From positions 1 through 52,393 of the forward strand of contig AYSC01000029.1 in NCBI GenBank assembly GCA_000503195.1: DNA of 52,393 bases, given 5' to 3'. The DNA comes from Blastomonas sp. CACIA14H2 (GTDB lineage Bacteria; Pseudomonadota; Alphaproteobacteria; Sphingomonadales; Sphingomonadaceae). How positions within the stretch are numbered: position 1 is the first letter of the stretch; the number at the start of each line of letters is the position of its first letter. The notes under the pieces are model-generated. The model saw only the letters and a program-made list of their open reading frames with translations, was not told the DNA's origin and searched no databases. This document shows positions 34,524-42,343 of the stretch, in pieces. A program made the translations under genes and the position numbers.

Positions 34524-34539
34524 GGCGTGATCCTTGTAC

Positions 34540-35541
34540 TCAGCCGCTGATGCATTCAGCGGCGGGTTGCGGAGCGGAAGCGCTTGCGACATCGATGAGA
34601 AAATGTTCGGCCTCGAGCGCCGCCATGCAGCCCATTCCGGCGGACACCACCGCCTGACGGAAATGCTTGTCCTGCACGTCGCCGGCGGCAAAGACGCCTG
34701 GAACGCTGGTGGCGGTCGACCCGGGGGTGACCAGGATGTAACCGTCCTCATCCATCGCCAGCTGGCCTGCAAACAGGCTGGTCGCCGGATCGTGACCGAT
34801 CGCGACGAACAGGCCGTCGATCGTGAGCATGGACTGCGCGCCAGTGGCGACATCGGTCAGCCGAACCCCGGTGACCTTTCCACCATCGCCGAGCACCTCT
34901 GCCACTTCGGCGTTCCAGATGACCTTGATCTTGCGATTGGCGAACAGCCTGGCCTGGTTGGTCTTGTCGGCCCGCAGGGTGTCGCGGCGGTGAACAAGAT
35001 AGACCTCGCTCGCGAAATTGGCGAGATGCAGCGCGTCTTCGACCGCCGTGTTGCCCCCGCCGACGACCGCACAGATCCGGTTGCGGAAAAAGAAACCATC
35101 GCATGTGGCGCAGGCCGACACCCCCCGCCCCCGATAGCGCATTTCGCTCTCCAGACCCAGCCAGCGCGCATTGGCGCCCGTCGCGATGATCACGCTGTCT
35201 GCGGTGTAGCGATCGCCCGTATCGCCTGTGGCCGCAAATGGCCGCGTGGTCAGATCGACCTCGACGATATAATCCGAAATGAGCTCAGCGCCGACATGAC
35301 GCGCATGTTCACCCATGCGCATCATCAGGTCGGGGCCCTGCACGCGGGTATCGCCCGGCCAGTTCTCGACATCGGTGGTGATGGTCAGCTGGCCACCGGG
35401 CTGCGGACCTTCGATGAGCAGCGGGTTGAGCGCGCTGCGCGAGGCGTAGATTGCCGCCGTATAGCCCGCTGGCCCCGACCCGATGATCAGCACCTGGCTG
35501 TGGCGCGCGACGGATGCTGGTCGTTCGCGGCGCATTCTCAT
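34540..35541 (-). CDS. trxB: thioredoxin-disulfide reductase
   Basis: The 333-residue FAD enzyme shows the FAD-binding GSGPAGYTAAIYASRSALNP near the N terminus, the redox-active CATC in VSACATCDGFFF near residue 155, the NADPH-binding VVGGGNTAVEDALHLANFA, and the C-terminal FAD motif GVFAAGDVQDKHFRQAVVSA. It transfers electrons from NADPH to thioredoxin. ATG at 35541 overlaps the tldD stop (ATGA); a second ATG at 35535 is also possible. It is probably a dedicated reductase for the cluster's thioredoxins rather than the only genomic copy, but that cannot be seen here. Confidence 0.94.
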   Translation of the reverse strand: MRMRRERPASVARHSQVLIIGSGPAGYTAAIYASRSALNPLLIEGPQPGGQLTITTDVENWPGDTRVQGPDLMMRMGEHARHVGAELISDYIVEVDLTTRPFAATGDTGDRYTADSVIIATGANARWLGLESEMRYRGRGVSACATCDGFFFRNRICAVVGGGNTAVEDALHLANFASEVYLVHRRDTLRADKTNQARLFANRKIKVIWNAEVAEVLGDGGKVTGVRLTDVATGAQSMLTIDGLFVAIGHDPATSLFAGQLAMDEDGYILVTPGSTATSVPGVFAAGDVQDKHFRQAVVSAGMGCMAALEAEHFLIDVASASAPQPAAECISG

Positions 35542-37031
35542 GCTCCGCCTCCTCCAACGACGACCTGATCCATGCGGATCGTCGGCTGCCCCACGCAGAC
35601 CGGGACAGTCTGGCCGTTCTTGCCGCAAAAGCCGATGCCCATTTCCAGATCGTTGCCGATCATCGAAATGTGCTTGAGCGCCTCGTTTCCGACGCCGATG
35701 AGCGTCGCGCCCTCGATCGGCGCGGTGACCTTGCCATCCTCGATGAGGAACGCCTGTTCGGCGGAAAAGTTGAACTGGCCCGAGGTGATATCGACCGTGC
35801 CGCCGCTGAATTCCACGGCATAGATGCCATTCTTGACCGAGGCGATGATCTCCTGAGGATCGTATGGCCCATTTTCCAGGAAGGTGTTGGTCATGCGCGT
35901 CATCGGCAGGTCGGAATAGGACTGGCGACGGCCATTGCCGGTCATCCTGTCATTCATGATCCGGGCGCTGATCTTGTCCTGCATCAGGCCGACCAGACGG
36001 CCGTCCTCGATCAGCACGGTGCGCTGCCCCATCACCCCTTCGTCGTCGATGTTCAACGATCCGCGCGCGCCGAGCACGGTCGCATCGTCGACGACGGTAA
36101 CACCCGGTGCAGCGACACGCTCGCCCATCATGCCGTTGAAAACGGATTCGCGCTTGCGGTGGAAATCGCCCTCCAGTCCATGCCCGACGGCCTCGTGCAG
36201 CAGGACGCCCGGAAAGCCATTGCCCAGCACCACGGTCATTTCCCCGGCCGGGGACGGTATGGCCTGGAGGTTTGTCAGCGCCACCGACGTGGCCTTGCGG
36301 ACGAGTTTTTCCAGACTTTGCTGATCGAACTCATCCAAGGTGAAACGTCCACCACCCCCGGCCGAGCCAGACGCGCGTCTGGCGTTCCCCTCAGCCACGA
36401 CCGAGAGATTGATGCGCACCTGCGGGCGGACATCGCCCGCGAGCGTGGCGTCGGTTGCGCTGACCAGAATCGTCGAATCTTCAACGGCCAGCTGGGCGTT
36501 GACCTCGGTAATGCGAGGGTCGACCGCGCGGGCCATGTCATCCAGCTTGCGCAGCAGCGCGACCTTCTGGATGGTGTCCATGCCGCCTGCTGCTTCCATC
36601 GTCGAATAGGCCTGCGAATCCTGGCCTACCGGCTTGATTGCGACGCCCCGCCCGGTTTCGCCGGAGTCCTGGCCCTGCGACTGCATGGCGCGCGCGGCAG
36701 CGGTTACGGCACCGAGGGCCTTGGGGCTGATGTCACTGGAATAGGCAAATGCCGTATTGTCGCCGGTCACGGCGCGCGCGCCAATGCCCTGCGATATGCT
36801 GAAGGCGGCGCGCGCGACCTTGCCGCGCTCCAGCGACCACGTATCGCGCGTGGTCATCTCGAAATACAGGTCGCCATAGTCGCCGCCCCGTGCCCAGAGG
36901 CTGGCAAGACCGTTCTCCAGCTGATTGATGTCGAGGTCGTTGGCCGCAAGAAGCTGATCCTGTGCATGGGCTAGACGATCGGTGGCTGTCAGAAGCATCG
37001 GGCTCGGTTCTTTCCGTAAGGGGTGCATCAT
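35538..37031 (-). CDS. tldD: metallopeptidase subunit TldD
   Basis: This is a 497-residue member of the TldD/PmbA (U62) family. The zinc-binding HEAVGH motif is at residues 279-284 (LLHEAVGHGLEGDFHRKRES), which identifies the catalytic subunit. A late GIGFCGKNGQ segment supplies the conserved Cys near the C terminus. TldD and TldE form a heterodimer with an internal chamber that degrades unfolded peptides and, in E. coli, processes microcin B17 and CcdA. It overlaps pmbA (ATGA) and trxB (ATGA). Adjacency of both subunits, which are unlinked in E. coli, suggests a specialised pair. Confidence 0.93.
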   Translation of the reverse strand: MMHPLRKEPSPMLLTATDRLAHAQDQLLAANDLDINQLENGLASLWARGGDYGDLYFEMTTRDTWSLERGKVARAAFSISQGIGARAVTGDNTAFAYSSDISPKALGAVTAAARAMQSQGQDSGETGRGVAIKPVGQDSQAYSTMEAAGGMDTIQKVALLRKLDDMARAVDPRITEVNAQLAVEDSTILVSATDATLAGDVRPQVRINLSVVAEGNARRASGSAGGGGRFTLDEFDQQSLEKLVRKATSVALTNLQAIPSPAGEMTVVLGNGFPGVLLHEAVGHGLEGDFHRKRESVFNGMMGERVAAPGVTVVDDATVLGARGSLNIDDEGVMGQRTVLIEDGRLVGLMQDKISARIMNDRMTGNGRRQSYSDLPMTRMTNTFLENGPYDPQEIIASVKNGIYAVEFSGGTVDITSGQFNFSAEQAFLIEDGKVTAPIEGATLIGVGNEALKHISMIGNDLEMGIGFCGKNGQTVPVCVGQPTIRMDQVVVGGGGA

Positions 37032-38434
37032 CAGCGACCGGCAATCTGCATTTCGGGCAGCAGGATCGAACCCACTCTAAAGGCTCCGGCGCGATGGACG
37101 TCGGCGCCGATCGCGGCGATGGACTTGAACATGTCCTGGAGGTTGCCCGCCACGGTGAAGCCCAGAACCGGGCGCACGATCTGGCCATTTTCGACCCAGA
37201 AGCCACCTGCGGCCTGCGAATAGACCCCCGTAGCCGGATTGGTCTTGCCGCCCATGAACCGAGTCAGCCACAGGCCTGTCCCCAGTTTGCGGAGCATCGC
37301 GGCGAGATCGTCGCCGGCTTGTGTCAGGCTGCTGGTGAGCGACAGATTGCGCATGCCGCCAGCGTTTCCGGTCGAGACGCTGCCGAGCTTGCGCGCCATG
37401 CGCGTGTCGAGGAACAGCCCGGCAACCGTGCCCTCGCGAACGATTTCGCGGCGCCGGCCGGCAACGCCCTCATCGTCGAACGCGGCGCTTGCCAAGCCGA
37501 ACGGCTCGAAGGGATCCTCGACCATCGACAGATGGCCCGCCGTGATCTGCTGGCCCATGGCGTCTGGCAGAAACGTCATGCGCTGAAACTGCGAGCTGCC
37601 CGTCAGCTGTGTGCATATATCGCGTACCAGGCTCGCGGCGACCGTCGAATCGACGAGCACCGGACAACGGCGGGTGGTCAGACCTTCGGCGCCGACCATG
37701 GCCAGCGCGCGTTCGGCGGCGCGACGGCCGATCTCCATGGCAGGTTCAAGCTCCGTGCGCTGGCGGTCGGCCGATGACCAGCTGCCCTGCTTCATTTCGT
37801 CGCCGCGCTGGGCAATCGTCTGGCACCAGCGGCGCTGAATCGAACCGCTGCCGGTGCGGCAGAAGCCCTGGCTGGTCGCGATCGCAAACCGCATGTCCTG
37901 GCTCGAAGCCCCCGCTTCCGAAACGCGAACCTCATCGCTGGTCTTGATCGAAAGCGCCGCAGCCTCGATTGCCAGCGCCGCCTCGGTCAGTGTCTCGGCG
38001 GACTCGTTGGAAGGCGCGAAAAGCCGTACGCCCGGCGTCGACCACGCCAGAATAGCGGTGTCCGCAAGGCCCGCGTCCGCATCGGGTTCGAGCTGGCGCG
38101 ACATGCTGATGGCCTGCTCGACCACACGATCGATGGCGCTGCGGCTCAGCGATTCGGTGGACGCCATGCCTGTGCGGCCATTTTCGAACACAGTGATCCG
38201 AAGGCTCTGGTTGCCGTCGCGCACCGCTGTCTCGACTTGCCCGTTGGTGACAGCGATATGGATTCCACCGCCTTCGCTGACATGCGCGATCGCCTCGGCG
38301 GCACCCAACGCACCGCTGCGTTCGATCGCGTAGGCCACCGCCTTGGCAAGATCGGCCTCGCTCTGCAGCAGATAGCCATCCCCCATTTCACTGGAAGAGG
38401 CCTCGCCGGGTCGCGGCAGACTGCTAACGCTCAT
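37031..38434 (-). CDS. pmbA: TldE/PmbA peptidase partner subunit
   Basis: The 467-residue protein belongs to the TldD/PmbA family but lacks HExxxH, as expected of the structural partner TldE. Conserved parts include AFDDEGVAGRRREIVREGTV near residue 320, RNLSLTSS and a C-terminal FWVENGQIVRPVLGFTVAGN. ATG at 38434 is preceded by GAGGGAAC; a 31-codon extension was rejected. It is the promoter-proximal gene of a tight unit pmbA-tldD-trxB-trx-unknown-araC, in which all gaps are 16 bases or less or overlaps. A 13-bp palindrome lies 53 bases upstream. Confidence 0.92.
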   Translation of the reverse strand: MSVSSLPRPGEASSSEMGDGYLLQSEADLAKAVAYAIERSGALGAAEAIAHVSEGGGIHIAVTNGQVETAVRDGNQSLRITVFENGRTGMASTESLSRSAIDRVVEQAISMSRQLEPDADAGLADTAILAWSTPGVRLFAPSNESAETLTEAALAIEAAALSIKTSDEVRVSEAGASSQDMRFAIATSQGFCRTGSGSIQRRWCQTIAQRGDEMKQGSWSSADRQRTELEPAMEIGRRAAERALAMVGAEGLTTRRCPVLVDSTVAASLVRDICTQLTGSSQFQRMTFLPDAMGQQITAGHLSMVEDPFEPFGLASAAFDDEGVAGRRREIVREGTVAGLFLDTRMARKLGSVSTGNAGGMRNLSLTSSLTQAGDDLAAMLRKLGTGLWLTRFMGGKTNPATGVYSQAAGGFWVENGQIVRPVLGFTVAGNLQDMFKSIAAIGADVHRAGAFRVGSILLPEMQIAGR

Positions 38435-39148
38435 TTGGGTTCCCTCATTATCCCGAATCCAGGCCACGCGACCGGGCGGAAGGTCCGTTGCAATGCAACA
38501 TCGACCTATCCCGTTTTTATAAGACAAGTTTGCCGCGACGGTTGCCTAATTGGCCCCGCCTTGTTGCCTGACAGTGCAGATTCCAGAGCAAATGGCCTGC
38601 CGCAGAGTGCGTCCACGGCATCCGACCGATGCTGGGACCAGCGGCGGCCGGGGTGAAGCGCGGTGCTCGCGCACGGCATTCGATCCGCTGAGTCCGACAA
38701 CGAAACCCGATAGCCGGACCTCACGTGAGGCAGTCTGACGAACAATTGCGGCCCCCAGAACCGGACGCTCTCCCGAAGCTGCCACCATGATCAGGAGCTA
38801 TCGGCAATACGGGCGCAGATTGTCACAACCGCGATAAGGTCAGGGAATGCGTCGACCCATTGGGGCAACTGGACGGGGGTATATGCATCGATCGGAATGA
38901 TTTGAACCATCGTCTCAGGTGCCTACGCCTGACGTAATCGTTGCATCTCTTTCTCCAACGCCTGTCCGCCGGCAACGCTGATCGGTCCTCGAGAGGCCGC
39001 CTTTTCCGGGGAGTTTGCAGCTTGCCTCACAACTCCATGAGTTTGCTTGATTTCCCCGATGCGGCAACCGATGGTGGTTCCAACAGAAACGATCTGGAAT
39101 CGGCACATGCCGGGACGCAGGCGCCAACGCAGGGAAAGAGGGTCAGAC
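38435..39148. other. 714-bp intergenic region between divergent genes
   Basis: No gene can be assigned with confidence. The region holds the promoters of pmbA (minus) and the Vps10-like gene (plus). On the minus strand there is a 39-codon frame (38791-38910, beginning MVQIIPIDAYTP and ending TICARIADSS) and, 2 bases later, an 80-codon frame (38546-38788). Neither has a convincing ribosome-binding site or recognised homology. A further minus-strand open frame ends at 38923, just upstream and in phase with the 39-codon frame, which could mean one decayed gene. Confidence 0.6.
38487..38499. promoter_or_regulatory. 13-bp palindrome upstream of pmbA
   Basis: GTTGCAATGCAAC consists of perfect 6-bp arms around one central base and lies 53-65 bases before the pmbA start, close to an AT-rich TTATAAAAACG stretch on the minus strand. 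Its position suits an operator of the cluster's first transcription unit. The AraC protein is one candidate binder, though AraC sites are more often direct repeats. Confidence 0.35.
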
Positions 39149-42100
39149 ATGAAGCTCAAACACAAATGGATCGGGTTGGCCTTTTGCTGCCTGCCCGCAA
39201 GCGCGGTGCTGGCGCAGGACGCCAACGAGCTCGAAAAGGCCAAGGAGGCGGCCGATGCGCCGCTGCCCGAGGACGAGCAGGCCTATTTCACCTCGCTGAC
39301 CTGGCGCAATATTGGCCCCGATCGCGGCGGTCGCTCGATCTCCGCCACCGGCAGCGCGGCACGCCCGCACGAATATTATTTCACCGCCGTCGGCGGCGGT
39401 CTGTGGAAGACGACCGATAGCGGCCAGAGCTGGAAGCCGGTGACCGACGGCCAGCTCGACACCGCCTCGGTCGGCGGGGTCGCGGTTTGCGAGGCGAATC
39501 CCGATATCCTGTACCTGACCACCGGCGAAACGCAGCTGCGCGGCAACATCCTGCCCGGCAATGGCGTGTGGAAATCCACCGACGCGGGCAAGACCTGGGC
39601 GAAGACCGGGCTGGCCGATGTGCAGAATTTCGCGCGGGTGCGGATCGATCCGGCCAATTGCGACACCGCCTTTGTCGCGGGCTTCGGCCATTATGGCGAA
39701 CCCAATGCCGAGCGCGGCGTGTTCAAGACCACCGATGGCGGCAAGAGCTGGCGCAAGGTGCTGTTCCGCGACGCGAAAACCGGCGCGGTCGATATCTCGA
39801 TCGATCCGAAGAACCCGCGCAACATCTACGCGGCGCTCTGGGAGGCCTGGCGCAAGCCCTGGGGCATGAGCTCTGGCGGGCCGGGCAGCGGCCTGTTCCA
39901 CAGCACCGATGGCGGCGAGACCTGGAAGGAACTGACCCGCGCGCCGGGGCTGCCGCAAAAGGGGTTGATCGGCAAGATCGGGGTCAGCGTCTCGCCGGTT
40001 GATGCGAACCGTGTCTACGCGATCGTCGAGCATGCCGAAGAAGGCGGGCTGTACGTCTCGGACGATGCCGGGGCGAGCTGGAAGCGCAGCAACGACAGCC
40101 GCGACCTGCGCCAGCGCGCCTTCTATTATTCGCGCCTGCTCGCCGATCCGGTCGAAAAGGACCGGGTCTATATCCTGAACGTCGATTTCTTCCGCTCGGA
40201 CGATGCGGGCATGACGCTCAAGAAGATCAAGGTGCCGCATGGCGACAATCACGATCTGTGGATCGATCCCGCCAACAACCAGCGGATGATCCAGGCCAAT
40301 GACGGCGGCGCGAATGTCAGCGTCAATGGCGGCGAGAGCTGGACGCGGCAGAATTACCCGACCGCGCAGATGTATCGCGTGTCGGTCAGCAACCACTTCC
40401 CCTATTTCGTCTGCGGTGGGCAGCAGGACAATTCGACCATCTGCGTGCCTTCGCGTGACTGGAAGCATGTCAACGTCCTCGGCGGCGGCCAGTACGGCTT
40501 TGCCGCGGGCGGCGGCGAGAGCGGCTATGTCACCAACGATCCGCTGAACCCGGAGATCTTCTACGCCGGCAGCTATGGCGGCACGCTCGACCGCTACGAC
40601 CGCACCACCGGCCAGGCGCGTGCGATCAACGTGCTGCCCGACAATCCGATGGGCTATTCGGCGGGCGAGATTGCCGAGCGCTTCCAGTGGACATTCCCGA
40701 TCGTGTTCGATCCGCACGATCCCAAGAGCCTCTATGTCACCTCGCAGCATGTCTGGCGCAGCCGCAACGAGGGGCAGAGCTGGGAGAAGATCAGCCCCGA
40801 CCTGACGCTCGCCGATCCCAAGACGCTCGGCCCCTCGGGCGGCCCGATCACCCGCGACCAGACGGGCGTCGAGACCTATGCCACCGTCTTCGCGCTCGCC
40901 CCGTCGCGGCGCGAGCGCGGGCTGATCTGGGCCGGGTCGGACGATGGCCTGGTGCATGTGACGCGCGATGGCGGCGGCAAATGGAGCAACGTCACGCCCA
41001 AGGCCCTGCCGCGCCATGTGAAGATCACCACGGTCGAGGATTCGCCGCATTCCGACGGCACGGCCTATATGACCGGCCATCGCTTCCTGCTGAACGACTT
41101 CAAGCCCTATGTGCTGAAGACCACCGATTATGGCAGGACCTGGACCTCGATCGCTGCGGGCCTGCCCAACGACGAGATGGCGCGCAGCATCCGCGAGGAC
41201 ATCGTGCGCCCCGGGCTGCTCTATCTCGGTACCGAGCGCGGCGTGTGGGTCTCGTTCAACGGCGGCAAGGACTGGCGCAAGCTGCAGCGCAACCTGCCCG
41301 CGGTGCAGGTCTCGGACCTCGCCGTTACCGCCAACGATCTGGTGATCGCGACGCACGGCCGCTCGTTCTGGGTGCTCGACAATATCGGTGTGCTGCGCCA
41401 GCTCGAAAGCGGCGCGCCGCGCACCGAGCGGCTGTTCGCCCCCGCCCCTGCCGTGCGCGAGGTCGATGAGGGCGTGGCGATCGACTATTTCCTGCCCACC
41501 CGCCCCAAGCAGCTCGCGCTCGACATCCTGGGACCCGACGGCGCGCTGATCCAGAGCTTTGCCGGCAATCCGGTGGATCCGAAGAAAGACGACAAGAAGA
41601 AGGATGACGAGGAAGACGATCCGTTCAAGCCCAAGCCCAAGCCGACCACGACGATGAAGCCCGGCCTTAACCGCTTCGTGTGGAAGATGCGCTATCCGGG
41701 CTTTACCGATTTCCCCGGCATGATCCTGTGGACCAGCCGCAATGGCGGCATCACGGCGGCGCCGGGACGCTATCAGGCGCGGCTGACCGTCGACGGCAAG
41801 AGCTTTACCCAACCCTTTGAAATCCGCTCCGACCCGCGCCTGACCAATGTCACCCAGGCGGATCTGGTCGCGCGGTTCGATTTCGCCAATCGGGTGAGTC
41901 AGCGGGTGAGCCAGGCCAACGAAGCGGTGCTGCTGATCCGGGGCATCAAGGAGCAGACCGCATCGGCGGCAGGCAATGCCTCGGCCAATGCCGGTCTGCG
42001 CCGCGCCTTGGCCGCGTTCGATGCAAGGCTCAGCGCGATCGAGGGCGAGCTCTACCAAGTCCGCAACCGTTCGCGTCAGGACCCGCTCAACTATCCGATC

Positions 42101-42343
42101 AAGCTCAACGACAAGCTCGCCGGGCTGATCGGTGTTGCGGAGAGCGCCGAGGCGCGCCCGACCGACCAGAGCGAAGCGGTCTTCGCCACGCTCTCGGCCG
42201 AGCTTGACCAGCAGCTGGCAGCGCTCGAAGCGGCGATCGGCAGCGAGTTGCCCAAGCTCAACGCGCAATTGAGCGCCGCGGGAATCGAGCAAATCGTGCG
42301 CAGGCCGCTGGCCGTCCCGGTGGCGGCTCCGGCAACCGAGTGA
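39149..42343 (+). CDS. large secreted BNR/Vps10-type beta-propeller protein
   Basis: The 1064-residue exported protein has a signal peptide MKLKHKWIGLAFCCLPASAV ending near LAQ. It then carries many BNR/Asp-box-like repeats such as LWKTTDSGQSW, GVFKTTDGGKSW, LFHSTDGGETW and LYVSDDAGASWK, building one or more beta propellers as in sortilin/Vps10 and xyloglucanase-like proteins. TWRNIGPDRGGRSIS at the N terminus is typical of bacterial members annotated as glycosyl hydrolases. A Lys/Asp-rich stretch (about 810-835) separates a C-terminal beta and helical part. Catalysis is unproven. It overlaps the next TonB receptor gene by GTGA. ATG at 39149 follows AGGGAAAGAGG. Confidence 0.88.
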   Translation: MKLKHKWIGLAFCCLPASAVLAQDANELEKAKEAADAPLPEDEQAYFTSLTWRNIGPDRGGRSISATGSAARPHEYYFTAVGGGLWKTTDSGQSWKPVTDGQLDTASVGGVAVCEANPDILYLTTGETQLRGNILPGNGVWKSTDAGKTWAKTGLADVQNFARVRIDPANCDTAFVAGFGHYGEPNAERGVFKTTDGGKSWRKVLFRDAKTGAVDISIDPKNPRNIYAALWEAWRKPWGMSSGGPGSGLFHSTDGGETWKELTRAPGLPQKGLIGKIGVSVSPVDANRVYAIVEHAEEGGLYVSDDAGASWKRSNDSRDLRQRAFYYSRLLADPVEKDRVYILNVDFFRSDDAGMTLKKIKVPHGDNHDLWIDPANNQRMIQANDGGANVSVNGGESWTRQNYPTAQMYRVSVSNHFPYFVCGGQQDNSTICVPSRDWKHVNVLGGGQYGFAAGGGESGYVTNDPLNPEIFYAGSYGGTLDRYDRTTGQARAINVLPDNPMGYSAGEIAERFQWTFPIVFDPHDPKSLYVTSQHVWRSRNEGQSWEKISPDLTLADPKTLGPSGGPITRDQTGVETYATVFALAPSRRERGLIWAGSDDGLVHVTRDGGGKWSNVTPKALPRHVKITTVEDSPHSDGTAYMTGHRFLLNDFKPYVLKTTDYGRTWTSIAAGLPNDEMARSIREDIVRPGLLYLGTERGVWVSFNGGKDWRKLQRNLPAVQVSDLAVTANDLVIATHGRSFWVLDNIGVLRQLESGAPRTERLFAPAPAVREVDEGVAIDYFLPTRPKQLALDILGPDGALIQSFAGNPVDPKKDDKKKDDEEDDPFKPKPKPTTTMKPGLNRFVWKMRYPGFTDFPGMILWTSRNGGITAAPGRYQARLTVDGKSFTQPFEIRSDPRLTNVTQADLVARFDFANRVSQRVSQANEAVLLIRGIKEQTASAAGNASANAGLRRALAAFDARLSAIEGELYQVRNRSRQDPLNYPIKLNDKLAGLIGVAESAEARPTDQSEAVFATLSAELDQQLAALEAAIGSELPKLNAQLSAAGIEQIVRRPLAVPVAAPATE

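Noticed and set aside
22289-38434. Lasso-peptide or methanobactin-type cluster
   Set aside because: A TonB receptor with FecI/FecR-like genes suggested these, but no asparagine-synthetase-like cyclase, B1/B2 peptidase, isopeptidase or DUF692-type oxygenase is present.
22162-39148. Integrated island at the tRNA-Ser gene
   Set aside because: No integrase, transposase or duplicated tRNA 3' end was found by eye at the far side; only the position next to the tRNA supports it.
38941-39420. Plus-strand open frame before the Vps10-like gene
   Set aside because: It overlaps the signal-peptide region of the real gene in another frame and lacks similarity or a good start.
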